Shown here: positions 41,540-50,199 of the stretch, one piece after another
Layout of the letters: every line of letters starts with the position of its first letter
How positions within the stretch are numbered: the stretch's first letter is position 1
Notes under the pieces: model-generated
Databases searched by the model: none
Told to the model about the DNA's origin: nothing
What the model saw: the letters and a program-made list of their open reading frames with translations, nothing else
NCBI RefSeq assembly: GCF_028736215.1
Contig: NZ_CP117883.1
Location: 4,402,001 to 4,466,000 of the forward strand
DNA: 64,000 nucleotides
From: Mucilaginibacter sp. KACC 22773
GTDB taxonomy: Bacteria; Bacteroidota; Bacteroidia; Sphingobacteriales; Sphingobacteriaceae
Reading direction: 5' to 3'
Program-made: the position numbers and the translations under genes

Positions 41540-41637
41540 ACTCACCACTCACCACTCACCACTCACTACTCACCACTCACTACTCACTACTCACTACTCA
41601 CTACTCACCACTCACTACTCACCACTCACTACTCACC
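41540..41637. repeat. Tandem heptamer array (ACTCACC/ACTCACT) x14
   Basis: Fourteen uninterrupted 7-bp units, ACTCACC or ACTCACT. It touches the 3' end of the Nramp-type transporter gene and supplies its TGA stop codon (41633-41635). This is the cleanest of the heptamer arrays in the window and may vary in copy number. Confidence 0.95.
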
Positions 41638-42814
41638 ACCCCAACATCTGCCCTATCGCCCCAATGCTCATCCAGGTCATGGTGCCAACTACCAGTACCC
41701 CTAAAATGGTAAGCCATAAAGGCTGTTTGTAGGTCGCGATGATTTTTGACCGGTAAGCCGCAACCAGCATTACGCCCAGGGCAACTGGCAATATAAAGCC
41801 GTTGATGGCCCCAACTACCAATAGTATTTTCACCGGCTTACCTATAGCCAAAAATATACAGCAGGATATCATAATGAAACCGATAATAATTTCGCGGTTC
41901 CATTTCAATATCAGCGGACTAAAACTCCTGATAAACGAAACCGATGTATACGCCGAGCCCACCACCGAAGAGATCCCGGCCGCCCAGATAATAACCCCAA
42001 AAAGTTTGTAACCCACCTGCCCCGCAGCCAGCTGAAATATAGAAGCCGCCGGATTAGCCGGATCGAGCTTGCCGCCGGCAGTTATAACCCCCAAAGCAGC
42101 TATAAACAACAACAACCGCATCAGCGATGCCAACCCGATGGCACTTAAAGCCCCCCGGTTAACCACCGGCAAATTTTGCTGACCGGTGATCTTTGCATCC
42201 AGCAGGCGGTGTGCCCCGGCAAAAGTAATATAGCCGCCAACGGTGCCGCCAACAATAGTTAATACCGCGGTAAAGCTAAACTGCGTGGGATTTACCGCCC
42301 TGATGGCCGCCTGGGCCAGCGGCGGGTTGCTGATGTAAGCAACATACAAAGCCAGCGCTATTTTGAGGCATCCCATGCATTTGGCAAACAAATCCATCGC
42401 CTTACCCGATTCTTTATAAATAAATATGCCGATGGCCACAATGCCGCTCATAACTGCCCCCTGCCCTACGCTTACGCCAAACAAGACGTTGAGGCCCAAC
42501 CCGGCCCCCGCAATATTGCCAATGTTGAACGCCATACCACCCAAAAACACCAGCAGCGAAATAAAGTAACCTAAGCCAGGCAAAAGCTGGTTGGCAATAT
42601 CCTGCGCGGGTTTACCGGCCACGGTAATAATACGCCAGATGTTGAGCTGGGCAATAGCATCCAGCACCACCGAAAGCAATATCACAAAACCAAAACTGGC
42701 GCCCAACTGCGCGGTAAATACTGCGGTTTGTGTTAAAAACCCCGGCCCTATAGCCGACGACGCCATCAGGAAGGCGGCCCCCATTAACACACTCCAGTTA
42801 CGCTGTTTTTTCAT
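41633..42814 (-). CDS. Nramp-family transporter of the oxoprolinase operon (YcsG-like)
   Basis: Eleven-helix membrane protein of 393 residues of the Nramp/LeuT fold. The first helix has SAIGPGFLTQTAVFTAQLGA, where Mn-transporting Nramps have the DPGN metal-binding motif; that motif is absent, so metal transport is unlikely. B. subtilis YcsG is the same branch and also sits beside the pxp (ycsF/kip) genes, so a role in uptake of 5-oxoproline or a related acid is a reasonable guess. The start follows the pxpA stop directly. The stop codon lies in a heptamer array. Confidence 0.85.
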   Translation of the reverse strand: MKKQRNWSVLMGAAFLMASSAIGPGFLTQTAVFTAQLGASFGFVILLSVVLDAIAQLNIWRIITVAGKPAQDIANQLLPGLGYFISLLVFLGGMAFNIGNIAGAGLGLNVLFGVSVGQGAVMSGIVAIGIFIYKESGKAMDLFAKCMGCLKIALALYVAYISNPPLAQAAIRAVNPTQFSFTAVLTIVGGTVGGYITFAGAHRLLDAKITGQQNLPVVNRGALSAIGLASLMRLLLFIAALGVITAGGKLDPANPAASIFQLAAGQVGYKLFGVIIWAAGISSVVGSAYTSVSFIRSFSPLILKWNREIIIGFIMISCCIFLAIGKPVKILLVVGAINGFILPVALGVMLVAAYRSKIIATYKQPLWLTILGVLVVGTMTWMSIGAIGQMLGW

Positions 42815-43576
42815 TTATTGCGCAGGTGCTTTAATGCTTATGCCTTCGGCTTTCAGTTTCTCGTTTATCTTTTTGGCAAATTCAACGGCATGCGCGCCAT
42901 CGCCGTGCAGGCATAGCGTTTCGGCTTTAAGGCCGATGGTTTTATTATTGGCCGAAATCACTTGCTGTTGTTTTACCATCATCAGCACCTGGCTGATGGA
43001 TTGCTGCTCGTCGGTTATCAGCGCGTTGCTCTGGGTACGCGGGGTAAGCGAGCCATCGTCCTGGTAAGTACGGTCGGCAAATACTTCGGATGCGGTAGTC
43101 AAACCCAGTTTTTTGGCCCAGGTAATCATTTCGCTATTGGCCAGCCCATACAATATCAGCGAAGAATCAAAATCGTGCACAGCCTCGGCAATAGCTTTAG
43201 CCAAATTAACATCCTTAGCAGCCATATTGTATAATGCCCCATGTGCCTTTACGTGATGAAGTTTACCGTAAGCAGCTTTAACAAAACCCGATAGGGCACC
43301 TATCTGGTAAAGTGTCATCTGATAGGCTTCATTTGCCGATATCTTCATTTCGCGCCTGCCAAAGCCCTGCAAATCGGGCAAGCCGGGGTGTGCGCCAATG
43401 GCCACGCCTTTTTTTACCGCCATGCCAACGGTATGCTGCATTACCTCCGGGTCGCCCGCGTGAAAGCCGCAGGCTATGTTGGCCGATGTAATGTAGTCCA
43501 TCAGGGTTTCGTCGTTGGGCATGGGGTAGTTGCCAAATGCTTCGCCCATATCGCAGTTCAGGTCTATGCTTTGCAT
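42815..43576 (-). CDS. pxpA: 5-oxoprolinase subunit PxpA (LamB/YcsF family)
   Basis: Subunit of ATP-dependent 5-oxoprolinase, 253 residues, the usual length. The family hallmark is at the N-terminus: IDLNCDMGEAFGNY, then ITSANIACGFHAGDP and GAHPGLPDLQGFGRREM. With PxpB and PxpC it opens pyroglutamate (5-oxoproline) to glutamate, removing a product of glutamine and glutathione damage. It lies between pxpC and the transporter gene in a tight minus-strand operon. Confidence 0.96.
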   Translation of the reverse strand: MQSIDLNCDMGEAFGNYPMPNDETLMDYITSANIACGFHAGDPEVMQHTVGMAVKKGVAIGAHPGLPDLQGFGRREMKISANEAYQMTLYQIGALSGFVKAAYGKLHHVKAHGALYNMAAKDVNLAKAIAEAVHDFDSSLILYGLANSEMITWAKKLGLTTASEVFADRTYQDDGSLTPRTQSNALITDEQQSISQVLMMVKQQQVISANNKTIGLKAETLCLHGDGAHAVEFAKKINEKLKAEGISIKAPAQ

Positions 43577-43585
43577 GGTAGTATT

Positions 43586-44599
43586 TTATAAAAATTTGTT
43601 TTGCACAGCAATGGTTAGCTGGTGCAATTGTTGTTCACGTTCAATATACAGCATTTCTGCTTCACGCCGGGTGATATCTTTAAAATAAATGGCGTTGCCG
43701 GGTTTAAGCTGGGCGCATAAAGTCATATCTACAGCGGCTACCTGCGCTATTCGCGGATACCCTCCGGTAGTTTGGCAATCGGCCATCAAAAGCACCATGC
43801 TGCCGTTGCCGGTAACCTGTATGGTGCCTTGTGTTACGGCGGTACTTAACAATTCATCCTTTTTTAAACGTTCCATCACTGCGCCTTCCAAATGGTAGCC
43901 CATGCGGTTACTTTGCCTGCCAATGATGTATGGTTCCGACAAAAAATTGGCGATGCTGCGGCCATTAAACCAGCCAAATTCGTTACCCGGCACCACCCTT
44001 ATTGTTTTACCATCGGTCGGCAAATGCGCGCGCCGGGGAATGCTCCATGGAAGGTAAAAAACCTGATCTTTCTTTACACTTTTTTGTATTTCTCTGAATT
44101 TTTCTACTATTACTTGTGCAATACTTGTTAATTTTTGCCCATTTATGAGCACATCACCGCGTTTTAACACCCGGCCTTCAAACCCGCCAAACTCGGCGAC
44201 CAGGCAGGTACTTTTGCTTCCCAAAATTTCGGGCACATCCCAGCCACCGGCAATGGCCAGGTAAGTGCGGCTGCCCGATGGGTTATTTATTAATTTTATG
44301 ATGGCTCCCGATGGGACAAAAAGAGGACGCTCCGGTGGCAATACTTGTTCACCTGATTGAAATACCGCGCCCTCACCTGCATAAGCAATCAGCAGGTCGG
44401 TTTCGGCAACAAATTCCGCATCAGCATAGGTAAATTCAATTACGGCGGCGTTGTCGCCATTACCAACGACTATGTTTGCAATACGCGCCGATAACGTATC
44501 CATAGCTCCCGACACCGGCACCGCATGCGAAAGATATTGGTAGCGCCCCAAATCCTGTATGGTGGTCATTAAACCGGGTTTTAATATTCTTATCTGCAT
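43586..44599 (-). CDS. pxpC: 5-oxoprolinase subunit PxpC (KipA-like)
   Basis: Subunit of 337 residues of the biotin-dependent carboxyltransferase-like family. Starts MQIRILKPGLMTTIQDLGR, the classic opening of KipA/PxpC, and has HAVPVSGAMDTLSARIANIV and TAVTQGTIQVTGNGSMVLL later. The frame opens earlier at 44653, but ATG 44599 is the family start and sits two bases after the pxpB stop. Functions with PxpA and PxpB in 5-oxoproline cleavage. Confidence 0.95.
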   Translation of the reverse strand: MQIRILKPGLMTTIQDLGRYQYLSHAVPVSGAMDTLSARIANIVVGNGDNAAVIEFTYADAEFVAETDLLIAYAGEGAVFQSGEQVLPPERPLFVPSGAIIKLINNPSGSRTYLAIAGGWDVPEILGSKSTCLVAEFGGFEGRVLKRGDVLINGQKLTSIAQVIVEKFREIQKSVKKDQVFYLPWSIPRRAHLPTDGKTIRVVPGNEFGWFNGRSIANFLSEPYIIGRQSNRMGYHLEGAVMERLKKDELLSTAVTQGTIQVTGNGSMVLLMADCQTTGGYPRIAQVAAVDMTLCAQLKPGNAIYFKDITRREAEMLYIEREQQLHQLTIAVQNKFL

Positions 44600-44600
44600 A

Positions 44601-45317
44601 TTACCCGGCCAATAATTCATTAAACTCGTGTATATCAATAGCTTTAAAAACAACCATATCGCCAGCCTTTAGCAGCGATGGCTGCCCGCGATCACGATCG
44701 AACATTTTGAGGGGTGTTTGCCCAATAATTTGCCAGCCGCCCGGTGTATGCAATGGGTATACGCCCGTTTGCTGCCCGGCTATACCCACTGCCCCTGCCG
44801 GTACCAATTTTCGCGGCGCTGCTTTACGGGGTGTTGCCAATCGTTCATCCATACCGCCTAAATAAGCAAAGCCGGGAACAAAGCCTATCATGTAAACTTT
44901 ATATGTAGCCGCACTGTGCAATTTAATTACCTCGGCCATGCTGATATGGTGTGAATCGGCAACCTCTTCCAAATCAGGACCAAAACTGCCACCATAACAT
45001 ACCGGGATCGTGATAATATCCCCCCCGGCCGGCTTGGCCGTTTTCTTTTGAAATTTTAAATCATCCAGGTAGCCCGATACCTTGGCAAAGCAGCCTGCGC
45101 CCGGTAAATCAGATTTGATCACTATAACAGGATCATAAAAAACAGTTAAAGTAGAATAGGCCGGCACCGTTGTATTAAAACCCGGAAATGGCTGTTGGTG
45201 AAGCAACAGGTTTAAGCTGTTGACTGCGTTTAGCAATTCTTCGGCAATTTGCTGCCCAAACTCAACGGTAACCGCTGTTTCGCTTAAATAATAAATTTTG
45301 AACGCTTTGTTGGGCAT
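44601..45317 (-). CDS. pxpB: 5-oxoprolinase subunit PxpB (KipI-like)
   Basis: Subunit of 238 residues of the allophanate hydrolase subunit-1 family. Recognisable by IPVCYGGSFGPDLEEVA, MIGFVPGFAYLGGMDERLAT, PRKAAPRKLVPAGAVGIAG and QTGVYPLHTPGGWQIIGQTP. First gene of the operon pxpB-pxpC-pxpA-transporter. In B. subtilis the homologues also influence sporulation kinase A, but no such kinase is expected here. Confidence 0.96.
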   Translation of the reverse strand: MPNKAFKIYYLSETAVTVEFGQQIAEELLNAVNSLNLLLHQQPFPGFNTTVPAYSTLTVFYDPVIVIKSDLPGAGCFAKVSGYLDDLKFQKKTAKPAGGDIITIPVCYGGSFGPDLEEVADSHHISMAEVIKLHSAATYKVYMIGFVPGFAYLGGMDERLATPRKAAPRKLVPAGAVGIAGQQTGVYPLHTPGGWQIIGQTPLKMFDRDRGQPSLLKAGDMVVFKAIDIHEFNELLAG

Positions 45318-45607
45318 CGCTGTGTTTAGCTGTAAAACAACTGAATTTTATTTGGATAAATCTCGGCAATACTGCTTACAGTTGCAATCATATACCGCGA
45401 TTCCATAAATTTTACGCCCATAATAGTATCTGTTTATTTAATAATAAGCGGGGCAAAATTATTTTATAAATATGGCGAATACCCGCCTATATCCCCTTCA
45501 ACATCATCAATTATAAAAAAGATCTGAAAAGTGGTTTTATTTTATTATTTCTATCTACCTTTAATAACCCAAACACAATCAATTAGTTAAACCTTACCTG
45601 CATCTAT

Positions 45608-46510
45608 ATGAAAATTACAAATCACTGGTTAGAAGCCGACTCGAATGCCGAAAAAATAAAAATTTCTAAATCCGGGAATGCCAGGGACCCTATTGATCCC
45701 GATTACCTGGTAATTCATTATACCGCCACCGATACCGCGCAGTCGGCAATAAATTGGTTTATGGACACCCACTCGAACCCCGACAGGATTGCCGCGCATA
45801 TCGTATTAAACACCGATGGCACCATTACGCAGCTGGTGCCTTTTAATCACAGGGCAAATCATGCGGGTACCAGCACCTGGGATGGGGTAGATAGTTTTAA
45901 CTATCATGCCATCGGTATCGAAATTGTAAACCCGGGCTTTGCAGAAAAGCTGGCAGATAATACTTTTAAACGCGTTACAGACGACGGTGTAAAAATTTAC
46001 CCGGCTACCGACGGCGATAAGTTTATGAAAATTGATCATAAGCATAAATTTTGGACGGGCAAAAACAACCATTACTGGCGCACGTTTCCGGATGCCCAGT
46101 TACAAGCCCTGTACAAGCTTTGCAAAGTATTGTTTGATACCTATCATTTGATTGCAGCCGTTGGCCATGATGATATCTCCCCGGCGCGCAAACCAGATCC
46201 CGGACCGGCATTCCCCTGGGATACATTTAAAACAAATGTGTACGGCCATTCAAACAACACAGGTAGAATTTATGTGGTAAATACCGATGGCACCAATTTT
46301 AGAAATTCATTCTCGACCAATGCCCCTGTCCTTAAAAAATTAACAAAAGGTTATGAGGTGGGCTTGATAGAAACAAACGGACAATGGAGTAAGGTGTACC
46401 TTGTAAACAGCCAGGCCGAAGTGTTACAAAATGTGGATGGTAAATCAAGAAGCATTAAAACCATCGGGTGGATATTTAGCTCGTTATTGTCTTTAAAGGC
46501 TGGTCAGTAG
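45608..46510 (+). CDS. N-acetylmuramoyl-L-alanine amidase with SH3-like domain
   Basis: Peptidoglycan amidase of 300 residues of the Amidase_2 (T7 lysozyme/AmiD) family. Zinc ligands are seen in YLVIHYTATDT (His37), near NHRANHAG, and VGHDDISPARKPDPGPAFPW, which is the catalytic C-terminal box. Residues 220-285 form a bacterial SH3-like domain that would bind the cell wall. There is no signal peptide, so export is by another route or the protein acts in cytoplasm or through lysis, e.g. as a prophage-like lysin; no phage genes are nearby. TACCTTTA upstream may be its -7 element. Confidence 0.88.
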   Translation: MKITNHWLEADSNAEKIKISKSGNARDPIDPDYLVIHYTATDTAQSAINWFMDTHSNPDRIAAHIVLNTDGTITQLVPFNHRANHAGTSTWDGVDSFNYHAIGIEIVNPGFAEKLADNTFKRVTDDGVKIYPATDGDKFMKIDHKHKFWTGKNNHYWRTFPDAQLQALYKLCKVLFDTYHLIAAVGHDDISPARKPDPGPAFPWDTFKTNVYGHSNNTGRIYVVNTDGTNFRNSFSTNAPVLKKLTKGYEVGLIETNGQWSKVYLVNSQAEVLQNVDGKSRSIKTIGWIFSSLLSLKAGQ

Positions 46511-46537
46511 AGATTAAATTCAAAAGTTTTGAACTAA

Positions 46538-46870
46538 ATGGAAGCCGGTAACAGTGCTTATAAATACTATAAAAAATCCAGGCTTTTTTATAGGCTGGCA
46601 TTTTATACGTGCGTATGGATTGCTTTATATTCATCCTTATTTAACGGCATCAATCCAATCATTGGCGCATTTGCCATTCTGCTCCCGGTATTAGCAGTTT
46701 ATGTACTTGTTCTAATGGCGCTTTTTTATATAATTAAAAGTTACACACATAAAGAACCCTTTAACAGGTTTAGAATGTATTATTTTGCAGGGCACCTGTT
46801 TTTTCTGGTTATACTGATAGGGTTTGCGATAGTGATAATTACCGACATTAGTAAGTTTACCGCGAGATAA
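46538..46870 (+). CDS. Small membrane protein, unknown
   Basis: Protein of 110 residues with three hydrophobic segments (about 20-38, 42-65 and 85-105). The N-terminus NSAYKYYKKSRLFYRLAFYT is basic and aromatic. It begins 28 bases after the amidase stop on the same strand, so it is probably co-transcribed; a holin-like partner is conceivable but not supported by any motif. Confidence 0.65.
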   Translation: MEAGNSAYKYYKKSRLFYRLAFYTCVWIALYSSLFNGINPIIGAFAILLPVLAVYVLVLMALFYIIKSYTHKEPFNRFRMYYFAGHLFFLVILIGFAIVIITDISKFTAR

Positions 46871-47004
46871 GCATTCACGATAGGTTAGGGTGTTTCTGTA
46901 CCGTCCTCTAAATGAAAAAGTATTTCCATCCATATGATCTTCGCTCAGGGTATCTTTTCAAAAGGCACCTGAGTTTGGGTAAACACCACTTATACGTAAT
47001 TGGG

Positions 47005-47083
47005 TGTTGCCTGCGGCCGGGCTATCCGCTCATACTGCACAGGCCTTAACCACGCTGGCCGGTATCCGCTGCTATCCCTAACA
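47005..47083. repeat. GGCCGGTATCC dispersed repeat
   Basis: GGTGTTGCCTGCGGCCGGGCTATCCGC and CACAGGCCTTAACCACGCTGG with GCCGGTATCCGCTGCTATCC, nearly identical to 55433-55512 and related to 33688-33795. The 314 bases from 46871 hold this and the next repeat; no gene seen. Confidence 0.8.
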
Positions 47084-47087
47084 CTTA

Positions 47088-47128
47088 TCTGAATCAGAAT
47101 TGGCAGAATTTGAGAATGAACAGAATGA
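47088..47128. repeat. Dispersed repeat GAATCAGAATT...GAATGAACAGAAT
   Basis: Third copy of the family at 19784, 30327 and 55258, directly after the GGCCGGTATCC repeat, an arrangement partly repeated at 55.3-55.5 kb. Confidence 0.8.
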
Positions 47129-47185
47129 AAGTCAATCTTTAGTTGCGTTTTATCTTATTAACCTATTTTAGTTAAATTGGGCATC

Positions 47186-47275
47186 ATGAAATCTGTCCTG
47201 TTCATTATCGCTTTTTTGATTTTGTTCAAATTATTAACCGATGTCTCTCCAAATTATTTTGCGCTCAAACAATGA
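47186..47275 (+). CDS. Possible micro-protein, 29 residues
   Basis: ATG at 47186 opens a 29-codon frame for a hydrophobic peptide, MKSVLFIIAFLILFKLLTDV followed by a short tail. Its TGA overlaps the ATG of the lipoprotein gene at 47272 (ATGA), as in translationally coupled genes. This could be a small membrane protein or a leader that helps ribosomes reach the next gene. It may also be chance. Confidence 0.4.
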   Translation: MKSVLFIIAFLILFKLLTDVSPNYFALKQ

Positions 47276-47640
47276 ATCATCGGTATTTAGCTTTTATACT
47301 GGCCCTTGCCCTCGCCTCCTGCAAAAACGGCAAAAGCCCAAACAGGTTCAAATACACCATTGCTAAAGACAGCAACCTGTACATCCAGATTTACCGCACG
47401 GGTTTGTTTGAAACATCCACTACCGCCTACCTTACCGATTCGGCAAACTTCAGCCTTAAATTGGGCACCTATGATGACCAAACGGGTTATATTGATTGTA
47501 AAGTAAAAGGGGATACGGTGCTGTCGGAAGAAAAACAATACATTTTTGATAATAATGTGATACAGGCAGACACGATGAAGGTTACCTGTACAACGGCCTA
47601 CAGCTTAATAGCATTAAAAAAGCTGCATAACTTTGAGTAA
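47272..47640 (+). CDS. Hypothetical lipoprotein
   Basis: Protein of 122 residues with a lipoprotein signal (ALALASC, Cys16). The mature part is polar, with FKYTIAKDSNLYIQIYRTGL and YDDQTGYIDCKVKGDTVLS, and beta-rich. No family recognised. It starts inside the stop codon of a 29-codon frame. Confidence 0.7.
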   Translation: MNHRYLAFILALALASCKNGKSPNRFKYTIAKDSNLYIQIYRTGLFETSTTAYLTDSANFSLKLGTYDDQTGYIDCKVKGDTVLSEEKQYIFDNNVIQADTMKVTCTTAYSLIALKKLHNFE

Positions 47641-47810
47641 TCGCTATACCAGGGCCTGATGTGGCGCGTGTTACCCGGCGATATTGTAACAACAACGTAT
47701 TAATCATGGTTTGAACCCAACTGTAAACGCTTCATTTTCAAACTATAATTTGGGATATTAATTCGCACCCATTGTTACATTCTGCCCTTTAACTTTTCAA
47801 TAAATTTAAG

Positions 47811-47818
47811 TACGTTTG
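47811..47818 (+). promoter_or_regulatory. Candidate -7 promoter element TACGTTTG
   Basis: Exact TAnnTTTG match 50 bases before the ATG of the amino acid permease gene, giving a leader of about 40 bases. Confidence 0.5.
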
Positions 47819-47867
47819 GGGAAATGTGAATTTTTAATTTTTTTACGACTGATCTTACTAATTAAAC

Positions 47868-49424
47868 ATGAAGTTATTTATTAAAAAACCTATTGCGCAA
47901 TTGATGGCTGCTTCGGCAGAAACGGAGAAAACGCTTAAAAGAACTTTAGGCGTTGGATCGCTTATAGCACTGGGTATTGGCGCAATTATAGGTGCCGGTA
48001 TCTTTGTACGAACGGCAGCGGCAGCAGGCGAACATGCCGGTCCGGCTGTTACCATTTCATTTCTGATAGCGGCAGCGGGTTGCGCATTGGCCGGCTTATG
48101 TTACGCAGAATTTGCCAGTATGATCCCCATCGCAGGATCAGCCTACACCTACTCTTACGCCACCATGGGCGAGTTCATCGCCTGGATCATCGGCTGGGAT
48201 TTGGTGCTCGAATATGCTTTGGGCGCTGCTACTGTTTCGATAGGCTGGTCGCAGTATTTTAACGAGTTTTTGCATACATTTTTTAATGTACATATTCCCT
48301 ACGCCTGGTCGCACTCGTTTATGGAAACCTCAAATACTACCGCCGGCATGTACGTTGGCGAATTAGGCACAAGAGGTATCGTAAATCTGCCCGCTATCCT
48401 CATCCTTTTCCTGCTTACCTTGCTGTTAATTCGCGGTACGGCCGAGTCGGCAATTGTAAATAACATCATTGTTGTAATTAAAGTAGCTATTGTATTAATG
48501 ATCATCGGCTTAGGCTGGCATTTTATTAATCCGGCTTTCCATACCCCTTATACTATTCCTGCCGATGCCGGTAAAATTAAAGTTAGCGCGGGTATTGTTG
48601 ATTATGCCGATACTTTTAACCACGGCTGGCTGGGTGTATTACGCGGGGCGAGTGTAGTATTTTTTGCCTTTATTGGTTTTGATGCCGTATCAACCGCGGC
48701 GCAGGAAGCTAAAAACCCACAACGCGATATGCCAAAAGGGATCCTGATATCACTGGTTATCTGTACAGCTCTATATATCCTGTTCTCGCATGTATTAACC
48801 GGTTTGGTATCATATAAAGATTTCCTGATCCAGGGTAAAGAAGCATCGGTGAGCTATGCCATTAAAACTGCCATGCCTGGCTATGGATGGTTAGCGTCAT
48901 TTGTAACGGTATCTATCCTTGCAGGTTTCTCTTCAGTTATCCTGGTGATGCTGATGGGCCAAACCCGTGTATTTTATACCATGAGCACCGATGGTTTAAT
49001 CCCTAAAGTGTTTTCAAAATTACATCCCAAATACCGTACCCCTTACAAATCGCAATGGTTGTTCTTTATTTTCGTATCGTTATTTGCCGGTTTTATTCCG
49101 GATAAATATGTTGGAGATATGGTGAGCATTGGTACCTTGTTTGCGTTTGTGCTGGTATGCTTGGGTATATTCATTTTAAGAAGAACCGATCCAAATATTG
49201 TTCGTCCGTTTAAAACGCCATGGTATATGGTGGTTTGTCCGCTGGGCGCAATCATTTGCTTATGTATGATAGCCAGTGAAGGCTGGGAAAACTGGGCAAG
49301 GCTTATTGTTTGGTTACTGATAGGCTTTGTTGTATATTTTGGTTACAGCGTCAAACGTTCGCATGTAAGGCATGGCAAGGTTGAAGCCGCCGTTGACCCT
49401 ATTAACCCCAAATTTATTGAGTAA
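47868..49424 (+). CDS. APC family cationic-amino-acid-type permease
   Basis: Amino acid transporter of 518 residues with 12-14 helices, of the CAT/YfnA branch. Helix 1 holds LIALGIGAIIGAGIFVRTAA, helix 2 GCALAGLCYAEFASMIPIAG, and the region SAYTYSYATMGEFIAWIIGW is typical of cationic amino acid transporters. FFAFIGFDAVSTAAQEAKNP (helix 6 region) is another family signature. Substrate not determined. It has its own promoter element and terminator, so it is a single-gene unit. Confidence 0.93.
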   Translation: MKLFIKKPIAQLMAASAETEKTLKRTLGVGSLIALGIGAIIGAGIFVRTAAAAGEHAGPAVTISFLIAAAGCALAGLCYAEFASMIPIAGSAYTYSYATMGEFIAWIIGWDLVLEYALGAATVSIGWSQYFNEFLHTFFNVHIPYAWSHSFMETSNTTAGMYVGELGTRGIVNLPAILILFLLTLLLIRGTAESAIVNNIIVVIKVAIVLMIIGLGWHFINPAFHTPYTIPADAGKIKVSAGIVDYADTFNHGWLGVLRGASVVFFAFIGFDAVSTAAQEAKNPQRDMPKGILISLVICTALYILFSHVLTGLVSYKDFLIQGKEASVSYAIKTAMPGYGWLASFVTVSILAGFSSVILVMLMGQTRVFYTMSTDGLIPKVFSKLHPKYRTPYKSQWLFFIFVSLFAGFIPDKYVGDMVSIGTLFAFVLVCLGIFILRRTDPNIVRPFKTPWYMVVCPLGAIICLCMIASEGWENWARLIVWLLIGFVVYFGYSVKRSHVRHGKVEAAVDPINPKFIE

Positions 49425-49448
49425 CTGATAAACAATATCAATACAAAC

Positions 49449-49482
49449 AAAAAAGGTTCTGAAAATTCAGGACCTTTTTTGT
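49449..49482 (+). terminator. Intrinsic terminator after the permease gene
   Basis: AAGGTTCTGA/TCAGGACCTT inverted repeat with a 4-base loop and flanking A and T runs, so it can work in both directions. Located 25 bases after the stop. Confidence 0.9.
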
Positions 49483-49564
49483 TAAGTTCTTTTTATACCG
49501 GAGCTTTAATTGCAACTTTGCTCAGTTTCCGGTTAAAGTTAAAAAAACACAAAACCCTAAAGCC

Positions 49565-50134
49565 ATGCACCCATTAATTTTCAGGGAAATATTGTCTGTT
49601 ACGATGATCCTGTTTGCCATTATTGACATCCTTGGCGCCATACCTGTAATTATACAGGTACGCCAGCGTGTAGGGCACATCGAATCGGAAAAAGCAAGCA
49701 TAGCGGTACTGATATTAATGGTAGTATTTTTATTTGTGGGCGATGAACTGCTGGCCATTATTGGCCTGGATATCTCTTCCTTCGCAATAGCCGGCTCGCT
49801 GGTGATCTTTATCATCGCCATGGAAATGGTATTGGGTGTCGACTTTTTTAAGGAAGAGGTACCGCTTTCTGCATCGATAGTGCCCATAGCTTTCCCGCTG
49901 ATAGCGGGTGCGGGAACCATGACTACACTATTATCTTTAAAATCTCAATATCAAACCCAAAACATTATTGTAGGCATTGTGCTAAACACCATTGTAGTTT
50001 ACCTTGTGCTTAAAAATGTGAAATGGATAGAGAAGCTTTTAGGCCCGGTTGGGCTAAGTATTTTGCGAAAATCGTTTGGGATAATTTTGCTGGCGATAGC
50101 GATAAAGTTGTTTAGGGCCAATACGCATTTGTAG
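49565..50134 (+). CDS. MarC family integral membrane protein (UPF0056)
   Basis: Membrane protein of 189 residues with six hydrophobic segments. The N-terminus LSVTMILFAIIDILGAIPVI and the central VPIAFPLIAGAGTMTTLLSL are the two repeats carrying the MarC motifs. Once thought to affect drug resistance; its true role is unknown. Upstream CAACTTTG resembles a -7 element. Confidence 0.92.
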   Translation: MHPLIFREILSVTMILFAIIDILGAIPVIIQVRQRVGHIESEKASIAVLILMVVFLFVGDELLAIIGLDISSFAIAGSLVIFIIAMEMVLGVDFFKEEVPLSASIVPIAFPLIAGAGTMTTLLSLKSQYQTQNIIVGIVLNTIVVYLVLKNVKWIEKLLGPVGLSILRKSFGIILLAIAIKLFRANTHL

Positions 50135-50137
50135 GCG

Positions 50138-50170
50138 AAGCCCCCCGGCCCCCTGAAGGGGGAGTTTTTC
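50138..50170. repeat. CCCCTGAAGGGG element
   Basis: GCCCCCCGGCCCCCTGAAGG and GGGAGTTTTTC directly after the marC-like gene; the inner CCCCCTGAAGGGGG can fold as a hairpin followed by T's, so it may also be the terminator. Related copies at 24928 and 61613. Confidence 0.65.
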
Positions 50171-50199
50171 TATTAGCTTAAACTTTATCTTACTCATAA

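Noticed and set aside
409..41637. Heptamer arrays as CRISPR arrays
   Set aside because: Units are 7 bp without spacers and no cas genes are present.
45608..46870. Amidase and small membrane protein as a prophage lysis cassette
   Set aside because: No phage structural, integrase or terminase genes are nearby, and the small protein has no holin motif.
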